Counted from the stretch's first letter, positions 14,926 to 25,914 are shown. The stretch is DNA of 64,000 nucleotides from Butyrivibrio proteoclasticus (GCF_900115735.1 NZ_FOXO01000020.1:16197-80196), one strand, 5' to 3'. The notes: generated from the letters alone by a model not told the origin. Program-made: numbers and translations.

Positions 14926-15948
14926 TCAATTGGTTTTTTTGTCATATATACTAATGATTAACTTGCATAAACTTACGGTAAATGCATTGGGATGTCTTAT
15001 ACAGGTATAGAGTAATCGGTTTGATCTGGAAGTGATGTTTACCTTGGTTGACATCACTTTTTTTCTTATATCAGGGCTCAGGAATATTTCCCTGACACCT
15101 TTGATGGTGCCCATGTCAGTGCTTCTAAGTACATTTTTTAGCACAATGAGCAGCATAATGACATATTCCCTGTCCATTTGTCTGTCATAATCAGGTATAT
15201 TTTTGTCGGCGAAAATACTTCTAAAGGTTTTATCGGTAAGTTCAAGATTGGTAAGCAGTTTGGGACTGTAGGAATGGGCGATGGATGAACCTACAAGTCT
15301 GTAGTGATAAAAATATCCTTCCTTTACTATTACAAGTCTTTTACAGTCCAGAAGGCACGGAAGAATAATGTTCACGTCTTCACTCATAGAGATGTCAGTA
15401 TTGCAGTATTTCAGATTCTCCATAAGGAGCTTTCTTGAAATAAGCTTCATACATCTGGACATGGTGATCGGTCGTACTTCATCGCCGAGAATGTGCGAAT
15501 GTAGCTCTTCGAGGTCTTTTCCCATATAAATTCCAGGTGCAAGAGACTGAGTTTCCTTGCGGCGTTCGCCTGCTTTTTCAACAATGTAGTTGCTGGAAAT
15601 AATTTCTGAATCTGTAAAAGATGGGTCAGTGAATGCCATCAGTTCTTTTGCCAAATCAAGGTCAATCCAGTCATCGCTGTCTACATAAGATAAGTAATCA
15701 GATGTGGCGGCTTTCGAACCCTCAATCCATGCGGACATGAGACCTCCGTTTGCCTTGTGTATTACTTTGACACGTGTATCTTTGTCTGCGTACTTATCAC
15801 AAAGTACAGGACTAATACCATCGGTTGAACCATCATCTACAATGATTATCTCTATATCTGAAAATGTCTGTCCTAAAACAGAATCCATACACTTGGCAAT
15901 GTATTTGGCTGTGTTATATACGGGAATGATAAAGCTGATTTTTGCCAT
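14926..15948 (-). CDS. Family 2 glycosyltransferase
   Basis: The GT-A fold N-terminal domain begins SFIIPVYNTAKYIAKCMDSVLGQTFSDIEIIIVDDGSTD and has the metal-binding block YVDSDDWID near residue 90. The C-terminal 200 residues are family-variable. There is no membrane segment. Length 340 is normal for wall or capsule glycan enzymes, and neither sugar nor acceptor can be predicted. It is transcribed alone on the minus strand with AGGAGC before the ATG, and is not next to the main glycan cluster at 28-34 kb. Confidence 0.88.
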   Translation of the reverse strand: MAKISFIIPVYNTAKYIAKCMDSVLGQTFSDIEIIIVDDGSTDGISPVLCDKYADKDTRVKVIHKANGGLMSAWIEGSKAATSDYLSYVDSDDWIDLDLAKELMAFTDPSFTDSEIISSNYIVEKAGERRKETQSLAPGIYMGKDLEELHSHILGDEVRPITMSRCMKLISRKLLMENLKYCNTDISMSEDVNIILPCLLDCKRLVIVKEGYFYHYRLVGSSIAHSYSPKLLTNLELTDKTFRSIFADKNIPDYDRQMDREYVIMLLIVLKNVLRSTDMGTIKGVREIFLSPDIRKKVMSTKVNITSRSNRLLYTCIRHPNAFTVSLCKLIISIYDKKTN

Positions 15949-16090
15949 TAAAATGCTCCTAAAAATATTCTTAGATTATAATAGCATACAGCATTTTTTT
16001 AAACAAAGAGTAATGATGATTGAGATGGCGTTTATATGAATTTTAGGTTAGAATTATAGGTATAAAAATCTCTTTTTGGAGGTATCGAGT

Positions 16091-16597
16091 ATGGGCAAGG
16101 TTTTTCATGTTGACAAGCAGATAGCAAACAAAAATGTTGAGGATTCCATCACAGAATGGACTAAGGTGGTTAAGTATGATGATATCAACGCCGAGGACAG
16201 ACTTTTCGGCGGAAAACTTATGAGCTGGATCGATGAGGTTGCAGGAACAGTAGCTGTAAGGCATTCAGGAAATCCTATAGCTACGGCAGCAATCGACAAT
16301 ATGCAGTTCAAACAGGGGGCAGTTCTCGGAGATGTTCTTGTAATGATAGGCAAGATCACATATGTTGGCAAAACTTCAATGGAAGTAAGGGTAGATACCT
16401 ATGTTGAGGATGTTAAGACGGGAATGCGCCATGTGCTCAACAGAGCATATCTTACTGAGGTGTGCATCGATGACGACGGGACACCATGCCTTGTTCCTTA
16501 CGGACTTAATATAAAGACTGAAAATGAAAAGGCTGAGTGGGAGGGTGCCATCAAGAGGCGTGAATTCCGCAAACAGCGCAGAATGGAAGGATTCTAA
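16091..16597 (+). CDS. Acyl-CoA thioesterase, hotdog fold
   Basis: A 168-residue cytosolic protein. The YciA/acyl-CoA hydrolase pattern is visible: DINAEDRLFGGKLMSWIDEVAGTVAVRHSG (the catalytic Asp lies in WIDEVAG) and DNMQFKQGAVLGDVLVMIGKITYVGKTSMEVRV. The ATG at 16091 has GGAGG 8 bases upstream; the TTG at 16076 falls in that site. It stands just before ptb-buk and probably acts on acyl-CoA in the same metabolic area, though a strong terminator separates them. Confidence 0.85.
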   Translation: MGKVFHVDKQIANKNVEDSITEWTKVVKYDDINAEDRLFGGKLMSWIDEVAGTVAVRHSGNPIATAAIDNMQFKQGAVLGDVLVMIGKITYVGKTSMEVRVDTYVEDVKTGMRHVLNRAYLTEVCIDDDGTPCLVPYGLNIKTENEKAEWEGAIKRREFRKQRRMEGF

Positions 16598-16641
16598 ATT
16601 CTAATAAAAAATTTATAAAGACGTTGAAATTAACAATAGGG

Positions 16642-16684
16642 AGTGTTAAACTTTTGTCATATGGCGAAGTTTAACACTTTCTTT
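16642..16684 (+). terminator. Terminator between thioesterase gene and ptb
   Basis: AGTGTTAAACTT (16642-16653) and AAGTTTAACACT (16667-16678) form a perfect 12-bp stem followed by TTCTTT. Any ptb promoter must lie inside or just after this hairpin, or ptb is expressed by readthrough. Confidence 0.7.
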
Positions 16685-16713
16685 AGTTTATAGACAAATG
16701 GAGGTTTATTAAA

Positions 16714-17622
16714 ATGAGTAAGAGTTTTGACGACATTCTTGCTAAACTTAAGACAGCAAGCACCAAGAAAATGTCTGTTGCAGTTGCACAGGACACACAC
16801 GTACTTGAGGCTGTCAAGATTGCAAAAGAGAGAGGAATCGTAGATTCTATCCTTGTTGGTGATAAGGACCTGATCGAGGAGAAGGCAAAAGAGGTTGAAA
16901 TGGACCTTTCTGACTTTGAGATCATTGATGTTAAGGATACTATTGAGGCAGCTCGTACTGCAGTTTCACTTGTGTCATCAGGCAAGGCTGATATTTACAT
17001 GAAGGGTGCTCTTGAGTCAAAAGACTTCCTTAAGAGCGTTCTTGATAAAGAAGTTGGTCTTCGTACAGGCCGTCCGCTTTCTCATGTTTGCGTATTTGAA
17101 ATTCCAGGCATTGATCGTCTCTTATTCCTTACAGACGTTGCTTTCATGCCATATCCAACACTTGAAGATAAGAAAGTTATTATTGAATATACAGTAGATG
17201 TTGCAAGAGCTTGCGGTGTTGACTGCCCTAAGGTTGCTCCACTTGCAGCAGTAGAAGTTGTTAACCCTAAGATGCCTGTTACTGTTGAGGCAGCAGAGCT
17301 CACAAGACTTAACGAAGAGGGCGAGATCAAGAACTGTATCGTTGACGGACCTCTTTCAATGGACCTTGCAATTGATCCTGAGGCAGCTCAGCACAAAGCA
17401 GGAGCACTTGACAGAAAGATCGTCGGCGATGCTGATATCCTTCTTTTCCCTGATATCCACGCAGGAAACCTTACATACAAGACTATCGTAAGACTTGCGA
17501 AGGTTAAGAACGGTAACATTCTTACAGGAACAAAGGCACCGGTAATCCTTACATCAAGATCAGATTCTGTTGAAGTTAAGGTTAACTCAATCGCACTTGC
17601 TGCAGTAGTAGCAAATAAGTAA
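16714..17622 (+). CDS. ptb: Phosphate butyryltransferase
   Basis: Converts butyryl-CoA plus phosphate to butyryl-phosphate and CoA. The 302-residue protein belongs to the phosphate acetyl/butaryltransferase (PTA_PTB) fold, with motifs [40 protein letters not shown] and the C-terminal [22 protein letters not shown]. Its identity as Ptb rather than Pta comes from its length and the immediately following butyrate kinase gene. GGAGG precedes the ATG. With buk it yields ATP at the end of butyrate fermentation. Confidence 0.93.
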   Translation: MSKSFDDILAKLKTASTKKMSVAVAQDTHVLEAVKIAKERGIVDSILVGDKDLIEEKAKEVEMDLSDFEIIDVKDTIEAARTAVSLVSSGKADIYMKGALESKDFLKSVLDKEVGLRTGRPLSHVCVFEIPGIDRLLFLTDVAFMPYPTLEDKKVIIEYTVDVARACGVDCPKVAPLAAVEVVNPKMPVTVEAAELTRLNEEGEIKNCIVDGPLSMDLAIDPEAAQHKAGALDRKIVGDADILLFPDIHAGNLTYKTIVRLAKVKNGNILTGTKAPVILTSRSDSVEVKVNSIALAAVVANK

Positions 17623-17683
17623 GCTGAGAGAACTTGACGAGGTTTTGTCGAGGCGTAACTACATTAAAAATAGGAGAATAATC

Positions 17684-18748
17684 ATGATAAAAAGTTTGAT
17701 CATAAATCCCGGTTCTACTTCTACAAAAGTTGGTATTTTTGAAGATGAGACTCTTGTAAAAGAGGAAACATTAAGACACAGCACTGAGGAGATCAATCAG
17801 TTCGCAAGCATAATCGATCAGAAGGATTTCCGTAAGAACATCATTCTTGATTTCCTAAAAAAAGAGAGTATTGATATTAAGTCTTTTAACGTAATAGTTG
17901 GAAGGGGCGGTCTCTTAAGACCTATCCCGGGCGGCACATATGAGTGCACAGATGCTCTTTTAGAGGATCTTAGAAAGGGTGTTCAGGGCCAGCATGCTTC
18001 TAACCTTGGCGGCATCCTTGCAAGAGAGATCGGTGATGAGATCGGTGTTCCTTCTTACATTGTTGACCCTGTTGTAGTTGACGAGATGGAACCTGTAGCA
18101 CGTATTTCAGGTGTTCCTGAGATTGAACGTGTATCTATCGACCATCCTCTTAATCAGAAAGCTGTTGCAAGAAGATACGCTAAAGAAATTGGCAAAAAAT
18201 ATGACGAGATCAGTGTAATTGTTGTACACATGGGTGGTGGTACATCAACAGGTGTTCACAAAAACGGCAAGATGATAGATGTTTACGCAGCACTTAACGG
18301 TGACGGTGCATTTTCACCTGAGAGAGCCAATGGTATTCCTGCAAAGGCTCTTGTAGATATGTGCTTCTCAGGCAAGTACACATATGATGAGATGAAGAAG
18401 AAAATCGTCGGAGGCGGCGGACTTAATGCATATCTTGGAACTAACGATATGAGAGAAGTTAACAAGATGTGCGAAGAGGGTAATGAGAAGGCTATTCTTG
18501 TCCGTGATGCTTTTGTTTACCAGATTTGTAAAAACATTGGTGCTTGCGCAACAGTACTAAAGGGTAAAGTTGACCAGATCATTCTTACAGGTGGTATTGC
18601 TTACGGCCAGGTGATCACTGATGCCATCAAAGAGAGAGTTGACTGGATCTGCCCTGTAACTGTATATCCGGGCGAGGATGAGCTTCTTGCTCTTGCACAG
18701 GGTGCTATTCGAGTACTTAATGGTGAGGAACAGGCAAAAGAATATTGA
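17684..18748 (+). CDS. buk: Butyrate kinase
   Basis: Phosphorylates ADP with butyryl-phosphate, releasing butyrate. The ASKHA-fold acetokinase family signatures are present: [19 protein letters not shown] at the N-terminus, [37 protein letters not shown] in the middle, and [10 protein letters not shown] near the end. The start at 17684 ([10 protein letters not shown]) has AGGAG 7 bases upstream; the earlier in-frame start at 17645 has none. At 354 residues it is full length, and it is co-transcribed with ptb (61-base gap) and ends at a strong terminator. Confidence 0.94.
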   Translation: MIKSLIINPGSTSTKVGIFEDETLVKEETLRHSTEEINQFASIIDQKDFRKNIILDFLKKESIDIKSFNVIVGRGGLLRPIPGGTYECTDALLEDLRKGVQGQHASNLGGILAREIGDEIGVPSYIVDPVVVDEMEPVARISGVPEIERVSIDHPLNQKAVARRYAKEIGKKYDEISVIVVHMGGGTSTGVHKNGKMIDVYAALNGDGAFSPERANGIPAKALVDMCFSGKYTYDEMKKKIVGGGGLNAYLGTNDMREVNKMCEEGNEKAILVRDAFVYQICKNIGACATVLKGKVDQIILTGGIAYGQVITDAIKERVDWICPVTVYPGEDELLALAQGAIRVLNGEEQAKEY

Positions 18749-18760
18749 TAATTTATCAGT

Positions 18761-18790
18761 GGTGTCGGTCATTTTGACCGGCACCTTTTT
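18761..18790 (+). terminator. Terminator of ptb-buk
   Basis: GGTGTCGGTCA and TGACCGGCACC form an 11-bp stem with one G-T pair and a TTT loop, followed by five T. Confidence 0.9.
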
Positions 18791-18837
18791 GCGCATGAGG
18801 GGCATGTCATTAGATATTTGCTATGACGACAAGCGTA

Positions 18838-18866
18838 TTGAAAAGCTATTATTAATCTGCTACAAT
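18838..18866 (+). promoter_or_regulatory. Promoter of secA-prfB
   Basis: TTGAAA (18838-18843) and TACAAT (18861-18866) with an exact 17-base spacer, about 60 bases before the secA start. Confidence 0.65.
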
Positions 18867-18926
18867 GTACAACGGACTTTTGCTAAAATATTGGGTTATT
18901 ATGCCCTTTTTTATGAGGAATAAAAC

Positions 18927-21491
18927 ATGAGTATTATTGATAAGATTATTGGTACACATAGCGAGAGAGAACTTAAGAGAATTCGCAGTACTGTTGATTC
19001 AATTGAGGCTATGAGACCAAAGATGCAGGCTCTTTCCGATGAAGAACTCAGAGGCAAAACAGATGAGTTCAAGAAGAGACTGGCAAATGGGGAGACACTT
19101 GATGATATTATGCCAGAGGCATATGCGACAGTTCGTGAGGCAGGTAAGCGTGTTCTTGGAATGGAACACTTCAGAGTACAGCTTATTGGTGGCGTTATCC
19201 TTCATCAGGGGAGAATCGCTGAGATGAGAACCGGTGAAGGTAAGACACTTGTAGCTACTCTTCCTTCTTACCTCGATGCCCTTGAGGGTAAAGGCGTTCA
19301 TGTAGTAACAGTAAACGATTATCTTGCAAAGCGTGACGCTGAGTGGATGGGTAAGATCCATGAATTCCTTGGTCTTACTGTCGGTGTTGTTTTAAACAGT
19401 ATGACTTCTGAAGAGAGAAGAGCTGCTTATAACTGTGATATCACTTATGTAACAAACAACGAACTTGGATTTGATTACCTTCGTGATAACATGGCGATCT
19501 ATAAAGAGCAGTGTGTTCTTCGTGGACTTAACTATGCCATCATCGATGAGATAGACTCTATCCTTATTGATGAAGCAAGAACACCTCTTATTATTTCAGG
19601 TCAGTCTGATAAATCAACCAAGCTTTATGAGGCATGTGACATCCTTGCAAAGCAGATGACACGTGGTGAGGATATGGAAGATCTCACTAAGATGGATGCC
19701 ATCATGGGTGTTGAGAGAGAAGAGACCGGTGACTTTATCGTCAACGAGAAGGATAAGATTGTAAACCTTACAGCACAGGGGGTTGCCAAGGTTGAGAGAT
19801 TCTTTAGAATCGAGAACCTTGCTGATCCTGAAAACCTTGAGATTCAGCATAATATCATCCTTGCTCTTCGTGCAAACAACCTTATGCAGAGAGATCATGA
19901 TTACATCGTTAAGGATGATGAAGTTCTTATTGTTGATGAGTTCACAGGCCGTGTAATGCCGGGACGACGTTATTCAGACGGCCTTCACCAGGCAATCGAG
20001 GCAAAAGAGCATGTTAAGGTTAAAAGAGAGTCCAAGACTCTTGCTACTATCACTTTCCAGAATTTCTTTAACAAGTTCGAGAAAAAATGTGGTATGACAG
20101 GTACTGCTCTTACAGAGGAGAGAGAATTCCGTGATATCTACGGAATGGACGTTATCGAGATTCCTACAAACGAGCCTGTTATCCGTAAGGATCTTCAGGA
20201 TGCAGTTTATAAGACTAAAAAAGAGAAGTTGAACGCTATCTGCGATGCAGTAGAGGAAGCTCATGCAAAGGGACAGCCTGTACTGGTTGGTACTATCACT
20301 ATTGAGTCTTCTGAGGAAATAAGTAAGCTCCTTAGAAAACGTGGTATTCAGCATCAGGTACTTAATGCCAAGTTCCATGAAATGGAAGCTGAGATAGTAG
20401 CAGAGGCTGGTAAGCACGGCGCTGTTACAATCGCTACTAACATGGCAGGCCGTGGTACAGATATTAAGCTTGACGAAGAGGCAAGGGCAGCAGGCGGACT
20501 TAAGATCATCGGTACAGAGAGACACGAGAGCAGACGTATCGACAATCAGCTCCGTGGTCGTGCCGGACGTCAGGGTGATCCCGGTGAATCCAAGTTCTAC
20601 CTTTCACTTGAGGATAACCTCATGAGACTCTTTGGTTCAGAGAGACTTATAGCAATGTTCAATGCTCTTAAGATTCCTGATGGACAGGAAATTGAGCACT
20701 CATCTCTTTCAAAGGCTATTGAATCAGCTCAGAAGAAGATTGAGTCCAACAACTATGCGATAAGAAAGAACCTTCTCGAGTATGACCAGGTTAACAATGA
20801 GCAGAGAGAAATCATCTATGCAGAACGTAAGAAAGTTCTCGATGGTGACTCTATGAGGGATTCTATCTACAAGATGATAACGGATATTGTAGAGAATGCA
20901 GTAGAAACAGTTGTTGGAGAGGAAAATGATCCTGATAACTGGAATCTTGGCGAACTCAATGAGCTACTTCTTCCAACTGTACCACTTAAGAAGATTACAA
21001 GAGGCCGCATTGAAACTCTTACAAAGGCTGGTCTTCTTCAGCAGTTAAAAGAGGAAGCTGTTAAGCTTTACGAGACAAAAGAAGCAGAGTTCCCTGAGCC
21101 AGAAACAATCCGTGAGATTGAGCGTGTAATCCTTCTGAAAGTAATTGACAGAAAGTGGATGGATCATATCGATGATATGGATCAGCTCCGTCAGGGAATC
21201 GGTCTTCAGGCATATGGCCAGAGAGATCCTAAGCTTGAGTACAAGCTTGCAGGCTACGAGATGTTTGATGATATGACCAGAAACATCAAGGAAGATACAG
21301 TAAGACTTCTTTTCCATGTTCACATCGAGGAGAAGGTTGAGCGTGAGCAGGTAGCCAAGGTTACAGGAACAAATAAGGATGATTCAGTTGCAAAGACTCC
21401 TGTTAAGAGAGTTGAAGCTAAGGTTTATCCAAATGATCCATGTCCATGCGGAAGTGGTAAAAAGTTTAAGAATTGTCATGGAAGAGTTTAA
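18927..21491 (+). CDS. secA: Preprotein translocase ATPase SecA
   Basis: Motor of Sec-dependent export, at the membrane with SecYEG. At 854 residues it is full length for Firmicutes SecA. Walker A is [13 protein letters not shown] near residue 100, and the DEAD-type Walker B lies in [18 protein letters not shown] near residue 205. The helicase motif [16 protein letters not shown] and the [15 protein letters not shown] block are intact. The C-terminal zinc site [14 protein letters not shown] binds SecB or ribosomes. It is followed 20 bases later by prfB, the usual order. Confidence 0.98.
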   Translation: MSIIDKIIGTHSERELKRIRSTVDSIEAMRPKMQALSDEELRGKTDEFKKRLANGETLDDIMPEAYATVREAGKRVLGMEHFRVQLIGGVILHQGRIAEMRTGEGKTLVATLPSYLDALEGKGVHVVTVNDYLAKRDAEWMGKIHEFLGLTVGVVLNSMTSEERRAAYNCDITYVTNNELGFDYLRDNMAIYKEQCVLRGLNYAIIDEIDSILIDEARTPLIISGQSDKSTKLYEACDILAKQMTRGEDMEDLTKMDAIMGVEREETGDFIVNEKDKIVNLTAQGVAKVERFFRIENLADPENLEIQHNIILALRANNLMQRDHDYIVKDDEVLIVDEFTGRVMPGRRYSDGLHQAIEAKEHVKVKRESKTLATITFQNFFNKFEKKCGMTGTALTEEREFRDIYGMDVIEIPTNEPVIRKDLQDAVYKTKKEKLNAICDAVEEAHAKGQPVLVGTITIESSEEISKLLRKRGIQHQVLNAKFHEMEAEIVAEAGKHGAVTIATNMAGRGTDIKLDEEARAAGGLKIIGTERHESRRIDNQLRGRAGRQGDPGESKFYLSLEDNLMRLFGSERLIAMFNALKIPDGQEIEHSSLSKAIESAQKKIESNNYAIRKNLLEYDQVNNEQREIIYAERKKVLDGDSMRDSIYKMITDIVENAVETVVGEENDPDNWNLGELNELLLPTVPLKKITRGRIETLTKAGLLQQLKEEAVKLYETKEAEFPEPETIREIERVILLKVIDRKWMDHIDDMDQLRQGIGLQAYGQRDPKLEYKLAGYEMFDDMTRNIKEDTVRLLFHVHIEEKVEREQVAKVTGTNKDDSVAKTPVKRVEAKVYPNDPCPCGSGKKFKNCHGRV

Positions 21492-21511
21492 GTAATTAGA
21501 AAGGTAAGTAT

Positions 21512-22654
21512 ATGGTAGTTTTAGATCAGATGAAGGTTGAGATTCAGAACTTGCAGGATACTTTAAAAGAAGTAACTGCTTCCCTTGACCTTGAGTCTAA
21601 GAAAAAAATAATTGAAGAGCTTAGCCGTGAGATGGAAGAGCCTGGTTTCTGGGATGATGCAGAAAAGGCCAACAAAAAGACAAAAGATCTTAAGAATATG
21701 CAGGATCTTGTTGAAAACATCGAAAGACTTAACAATCAGTACGGTGATATTATTGACCTTATTGATATGCAGAATGCAGAAGGCGTAGATGATGATGATA
21801 TGGCTGCTGAAATCAGATCAGAGCTTGATGAGTTTGAAGAGACTTTAGAGAATATCCGTATCAGCAATCTTCTCAATCAGCCTTATGATAAATATGACGT
21901 AATCCTTCGTCTCAATGCAGGAGCAGGCGGAACAGAAGCTTGTGACTGGGCAAGCATGCTTTATCGTATGTACACAAGATGGGCAGAGAGAAAGGGCTTT
22001 ACAACAGAAGTTCTCGATCTTCTCGACGGAGATGAAGCAGGAATCAAATCAGTTACATTCCAGATTTCAGGAACAAATGCTTATGGACTGTTAAAGTCAG
22101 AGCATGGTGTTCACAGACTTGTTCGTATCAGCCCGTTCAATGCGCAGGCTAAGCGTCAGACATCATTCGTATCATGCGATGTTATGCCTGATATTGAAGA
22201 GGACGTAGATGTAGAGATCAATCCTGATGATCTTAGAATTGATACATATCGTTCAAGTGGTGCCGGTGGACAGCACATCAACAAGACATCATCAGCTGTA
22301 CGTATCACACATATTCCTACAGGTGTTGTAGTTGCTTGCCAGAATGAGCGTTCACAGTTCCAGAACAAAGATAAGGCTATGCAGATGTTGAAGGCTAAAC
22401 TGTTCATCATGAAACAGGAAGAACAGGCAGCAAAGCTTGATGGAATTCGTGGTGAAGTGAAGGATAATGCATGGGGAAGCCAGATCAGATCCTATGTACT
22501 TCAGCCATACACAATGGTTAATGATACAAGAACAGGATTTAAGGCATCTAACGCAGATGGCGTTCTTGATGGTGATCTTGATCCATTTATCAATGCATAT
22601 CTTAAGTGGCTTGCAACAGGTGGAAAGCCGGTTGGAGATACTTCAGAAGAATAA
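21512..22654 (+). CDS. prfB: Peptide chain release factor 2, no programmed frameshift
   Basis: Terminates translation at UGA and UAA. The 380-residue frame is complete, with the codon-recognition SPF in LVRISPFNAQAKRQTSF and the catalytic GGQ in SSGAGGQHINKT. Most bacterial prfB genes need a +1 shift at CUU-UGA-C near codon 25; here the corresponding place reads TCC CTT GAC CTT GAG in one frame, so the autoregulatory stop is absent. The start ATG has GAAAGG upstream. It is co-transcribed with secA and closed by a terminator. Confidence 0.97.
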   Translation: MVVLDQMKVEIQNLQDTLKEVTASLDLESKKKIIEELSREMEEPGFWDDAEKANKKTKDLKNMQDLVENIERLNNQYGDIIDLIDMQNAEGVDDDDMAAEIRSELDEFEETLENIRISNLLNQPYDKYDVILRLNAGAGGTEACDWASMLYRMYTRWAERKGFTTEVLDLLDGDEAGIKSVTFQISGTNAYGLLKSEHGVHRLVRISPFNAQAKRQTSFVSCDVMPDIEEDVDVEINPDDLRIDTYRSSGAGGQHINKTSSAVRITHIPTGVVVACQNERSQFQNKDKAMQMLKAKLFIMKQEEQAAKLDGIRGEVKDNAWGSQIRSYVLQPYTMVNDTRTGFKASNADGVLDGDLDPFINAYLKWLATGGKPVGDTSEE

Positions 22655-22661
22655 TCACAGG

Positions 22662-22691
22662 GGATGCGGCTTTTGTGTCGCATCCTTTTTT
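22662..22691 (+). terminator. Terminator of secA-prfB
   Basis: GGATGCG and CGCATCC with a 10-base loop, followed by six T. Confidence 0.85.
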
Positions 22692-22767
22692 GATGTTTTT
22701 TATTCAAAAAATAGCTTTCGAAATTTATGTATTCCTAGTACAATATTGTATTAGGGGAGTTGTGTTT

Positions 22768-23850
22768 ATGAAAATTATTGAGAATGCTAAAGCTTTATGG
22801 AACCTATTTAAAGATTACCGTTCTATGAATGATGATGATTTGGCTGATTTTTACCAGTCAAAGTGCGATTATTATCAGAATTATGTGGCTATCAGCTTAG
22901 TGGTTGGCGCATTTGTTTCTATTACATATATTTTCTCGGATTATTTGCTCAATGGCACTTATCTTCCGACACTTATTCCCAGATTTTCAATACTTGTGGC
23001 GCTGGCGCTTTTTTTGGTGCTCATTAATTTTGTGCGTGACAGCAAGCTCATTACCTTTTTGGATTTTGCTCTTGCCCATTGCATAGTGTTGGCAACTATG
23101 TGGGCCATCTATCATCTTGAGATCAAGGTTCATGCCAGTGAAGGCTTTATTATCATGAACGTGGTATTTTTGACCGTTGGATTCGTTTCAAGGCCAAGAT
23201 ATACCTTCCTTTCCAGTGTGATCTTTATTCTTGAGATCCTTATCACCAACACTTTTAATCATTATCCAAACCTTGATATTATCCTTGCACTGCAGATTCC
23301 GGTTGGTCTTGCGGTTGTATGTTCACACATTCTTTTGACATTGTACTACCTTGATCATTACAGGGTTCGTCAGAAGCTTGAACTTGCGATGGTTACAGAT
23401 CCACTCACTCAGGTTTATAACAGACACCTTTTGGAAAAAATTGTAACAAAGAATGCTCTTATTGATGCTCAGGAGCCTATTGCAATAGCAATGCTTGATA
23501 TCGATTACTTTAAGCAGGTTAATGATGAGCATGGTCACTATACAGGGGACCTTACACTTTTGTATATAGGTAAAAAGCTTTCAACTGAAACTCACGGTGA
23601 TGATTATGTTATCAGATTTGGCGGTGAGGAATTTATTATTATCTTCAAGAACTGCGATGTGAATAATGCCTGCGCAAGAATGGAACAGTTCAGGCGCGAT
23701 ATAGAGGCTGCTACAGATACACCTGTTCCATTTACAGTATCTGTGGGTGTTTCCAAGTACACGGGTGATTTCGCGAAGACTATACAGAATGTTGATTCAG
23801 CTTTGTACAAGGCCAAAAATACAGGAAGAAACAAGGTAGTGGTTGTTTGA
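22768..23850 (+). CDS. Membrane-bound diguanylate cyclase (GGDEF)
   Basis: Makes the second messenger cyclic di-GMP from GTP. Six membrane helices cover residues about 35-205 with no recognised extracytoplasmic sensor. A GGDEF domain follows, starting VTDPLTQVYNRHLLEK and carrying the active site RFGGEEFIII near residue 285. No RxxD inhibitory site is visible five residues before the GGEEF. The start at 22768 has GGGGAG upstream; the open frame extends back into the prfB terminator without a site. It is followed at once by the moxR operon. Confidence 0.9.
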   Translation: MKIIENAKALWNLFKDYRSMNDDDLADFYQSKCDYYQNYVAISLVVGAFVSITYIFSDYLLNGTYLPTLIPRFSILVALALFLVLINFVRDSKLITFLDFALAHCIVLATMWAIYHLEIKVHASEGFIIMNVVFLTVGFVSRPRYTFLSSVIFILEILITNTFNHYPNLDIILALQIPVGLAVVCSHILLTLYYLDHYRVRQKLELAMVTDPLTQVYNRHLLEKIVTKNALIDAQEPIAIAMLDIDYFKQVNDEHGHYTGDLTLLYIGKKLSTETHGDDYVIRFGGEEFIIIFKNCDVNNACARMEQFRRDIEAATDTPVPFTVSVGVSKYTGDFAKTIQNVDSALYKAKNTGRNKVVVV

Positions 23851-23851
23851 T

Positions 23852-24790
23852 ATGGGGAGCATAAAGGATATCCGAGACAATATTGGCAGGGTGTTAGTTG
23901 GTAAGGACGAGACAGTTCTTTTGACGGTGGTTGCTATGGTGGCCGGTGGACATGTTCTATTAGAAGATGTCCCTGGAACCGGCAAGACCATGCTTGCTAA
24001 GGCACTGGCCAGATCAGTAGATGGAAGTTTTAAGAGAATTCAGTTTACACCGGACCTTCTCCCGTCTGATATCACAGGACTTAATGTTTATCAGATGTCT
24101 AAGGGAGAGTTTGTTTTTAACAAGGGTCCGGTTTTTTGTAACATTCTATTGGCGGATGAGATAAACAGGGCAACTCCAAGAACACAGGCAGGACTTCTTG
24201 AATGTATGGAGGAGAGGCAGGTTACAATTGACGGGCAGACAAGAACTCTTGAGAGGCCGTTTTTTGTTATTGCGACACAGAATCCAGTTGAGACTAGTGG
24301 AACTTTCCCTCTCCCTGAAGCGCAGCTGGACAGATTCCTTATGAAGCTGTCTGTCGGATTTCCTGACAGAGATGAAGAAATAAAAATTCTAGAGCGCTTT
24401 GATGGTAGTGGAAGCGGAGAAGCTTTAGAAAAGATCAGCTCTGTGACAGGTCCAAAAGAAATAGAAGAAATGCATGGTGAGGCTATGAAGGTAAAAGTTC
24501 ACCCTCAGATAAAGGAGTACATAGCAGATATTATAGTTGCTACCAGAAAAAGAAGAGATGTTTCTTCCGGCGTTAGCACAAGGGGAAGTCTTGCACTTCT
24601 TAACTGTGCCAAAGTTTTGGCCTTTGCTGAAGGAAGGGACTATGTTGTTCCTGAGGATATCAAGAGACTTGCAGTGCCTGTTTTGGCTCATAGACTTATT
24701 CTGGCTTCCGGCTATGGAGTGAATACGGATGCAAGTGGAATAATTCATAGCATTCTTGATGAAATTTCTGTACCGACTGAGGATTTCTGA
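23852..24790 (+). CDS. MoxR-family AAA+ ATPase
   Basis: Chaperone-like AAA+ protein that typically works with the DUF58 protein encoded next. Walker A is EDVPGTGKTMLAKAL, Walker B ILLADEINRATPRTQAGLLECMEE, and sensor 1 FFVIATQNPVETSGTFPLPEAQLDRF. At 312 residues it is full length. The ATG at 23852 overlaps the region of the GGDEF stop and the ribosome binding site is weak, suggesting coupling to the upstream gene. The stop overlaps the next start (TGATG). Confidence 0.93.
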   Translation: MGSIKDIRDNIGRVLVGKDETVLLTVVAMVAGGHVLLEDVPGTGKTMLAKALARSVDGSFKRIQFTPDLLPSDITGLNVYQMSKGEFVFNKGPVFCNILLADEINRATPRTQAGLLECMEERQVTIDGQTRTLERPFFVIATQNPVETSGTFPLPEAQLDRFLMKLSVGFPDRDEEIKILERFDGSGSGEALEKISSVTGPKEIEEMHGEAMKVKVHPQIKEYIADIIVATRKRRDVSSGVSTRGSLALLNCAKVLAFAEGRDYVVPEDIKRLAVPVLAHRLILASGYGVNTDASGIIHSILDEISVPTEDF

Positions 24791-25914
24791 TGCCTATTAT
24801 ACTTATACCAATAGTTATTTTCGCTTTATATCATTTGGAAAAATGGCTCTTTGGTAATTTTTGGGACAAAGGGCTTATGGCGAGGCTTGATTTTGTTGAA
24901 GAAGCAGTAAATGAGGGCGAGAAGGCTCATTTACAGGAAGTTATCACTAACAGGAATTTTTTGCCCCTGCACATCTTGCAGGTCAGCTTTCAGACTGATA
25001 GGGGACTTACATTTTCAGAAGAGACCAATTCCTCTGTCTCTGACAGGGTCAATGTGACGGACGTATTTAGCCTGGGATTATATGAAAAAATAACAAGAAA
25101 GTTGGAACTTGATTGTCAAAAGAGAGGATATTTTAGCATTTTGAAGACTTCTCTCAAGGCATCAGATCTTTTTAGCCCTGATATCAGATATAACACCTTT
25201 GAACAGCACACGAATCTCTATGTCTATCCGGCGCCGCTTTCTGTCAGTAAGACAGAAGTGCCATTTAGACAGCTTATGGGAGATGTGCTTTCAAAGCGTT
25301 TTTTGTATGAGGATAATTTTACTTTTCGTGGGATCAGGGATTATTCCAAGACCGATCCGCAGAACATGGTGAACTGGAAGGCAACTGCCAAGACAGGAAA
25401 TCTGAAGGTGAACCTGCATGATCATACATCTTCTCAGGAAGTGATGTTTATTTTAAATGTGGATGAACCGGGAATATTGTTCGAAAGGGAACTTTTGGAG
25501 GATTGCATAAGACTAACTATGTCTTTAGCGGGGAGATTTATCGAGGAAAATGTGCCGGTATCTCTTTTGACCAATGGTAGAGACAAGGTTACAGGGGAAA
25601 GCATCTTTATTATGGCGGGAGCATCATCACTTCATATGGTTAGCATAAAAAGAGCTCTTGCAAGGATTGACCTTGAGAAGACGTTACCCAATTCTATGGC
25701 GGAGTTGGTGGAAAGAGAAGTGGCAAACGTTGATATAGAAAATACAACATTTTGCTATATTTCTACCACCAGAGGTGATGATTCTTTAAAGGCAGCAGGT
25801 TTCTTGGCTCAAAAGTCCGGGAAACTGTTATGGCTGTGCCCTTTAACCAAGGATATGAAGCAGGAACGTCCGGAAAATTTAAAAATCGATTTCAAAGTGG
25901 TTATACATGAATAA
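24790..25914 (+). CDS. DUF58 domain protein
   Basis: Partner of MoxR-type ATPases in the usual moxR-DUF58-transglutaminase-like cluster. An N-terminal hydrophobic segment is followed by a beta-rich region and the DUF58 signature FRGIRDYSKTDPQNMVNWKATAKTGNLKVNLHD (residues about 175-207), then a von Willebrand A-like end. It overlaps moxR by one base and the next gene by 8 bases. It probably acts at the membrane in assembly or stress functions, which is family knowledge only. Confidence 0.88.
   Translation: MPIILIPIVIFALYHLEKWLFGNFWDKGLMARLDFVEEAVNEGEKAHLQEVITNRNFLPLHILQVSFQTDRGLTFSEETNSSVSDRVNVTDVFSLGLYEKITRKLELDCQKRGYFSILKTSLKASDLFSPDIRYNTFEQHTNLYVYPAPLSVSKTEVPFRQLMGDVLSKRFLYEDNFTFRGIRDYSKTDPQNMVNWKATAKTGNLKVNLHDHTSSQEVMFILNVDEPGILFERELLEDCIRLTMSLAGRFIEENVPVSLLTNGRDKVTGESIFIMAGASSLHMVSIKRALARIDLEKTLPNSMAELVEREVANVDIENTTFCYISTTRGDDSLKAAGFLAQKSGKLLWLCPLTKDMKQERPENLKIDFKVVIHE

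Noticed and set aside
21430..21485. Homology between SecA tail and the first protein of the window as sign of a secA fragment
   Set aside because: Only the generic SEC-C zinc motif is shared; the remaining sequence is unrelated.
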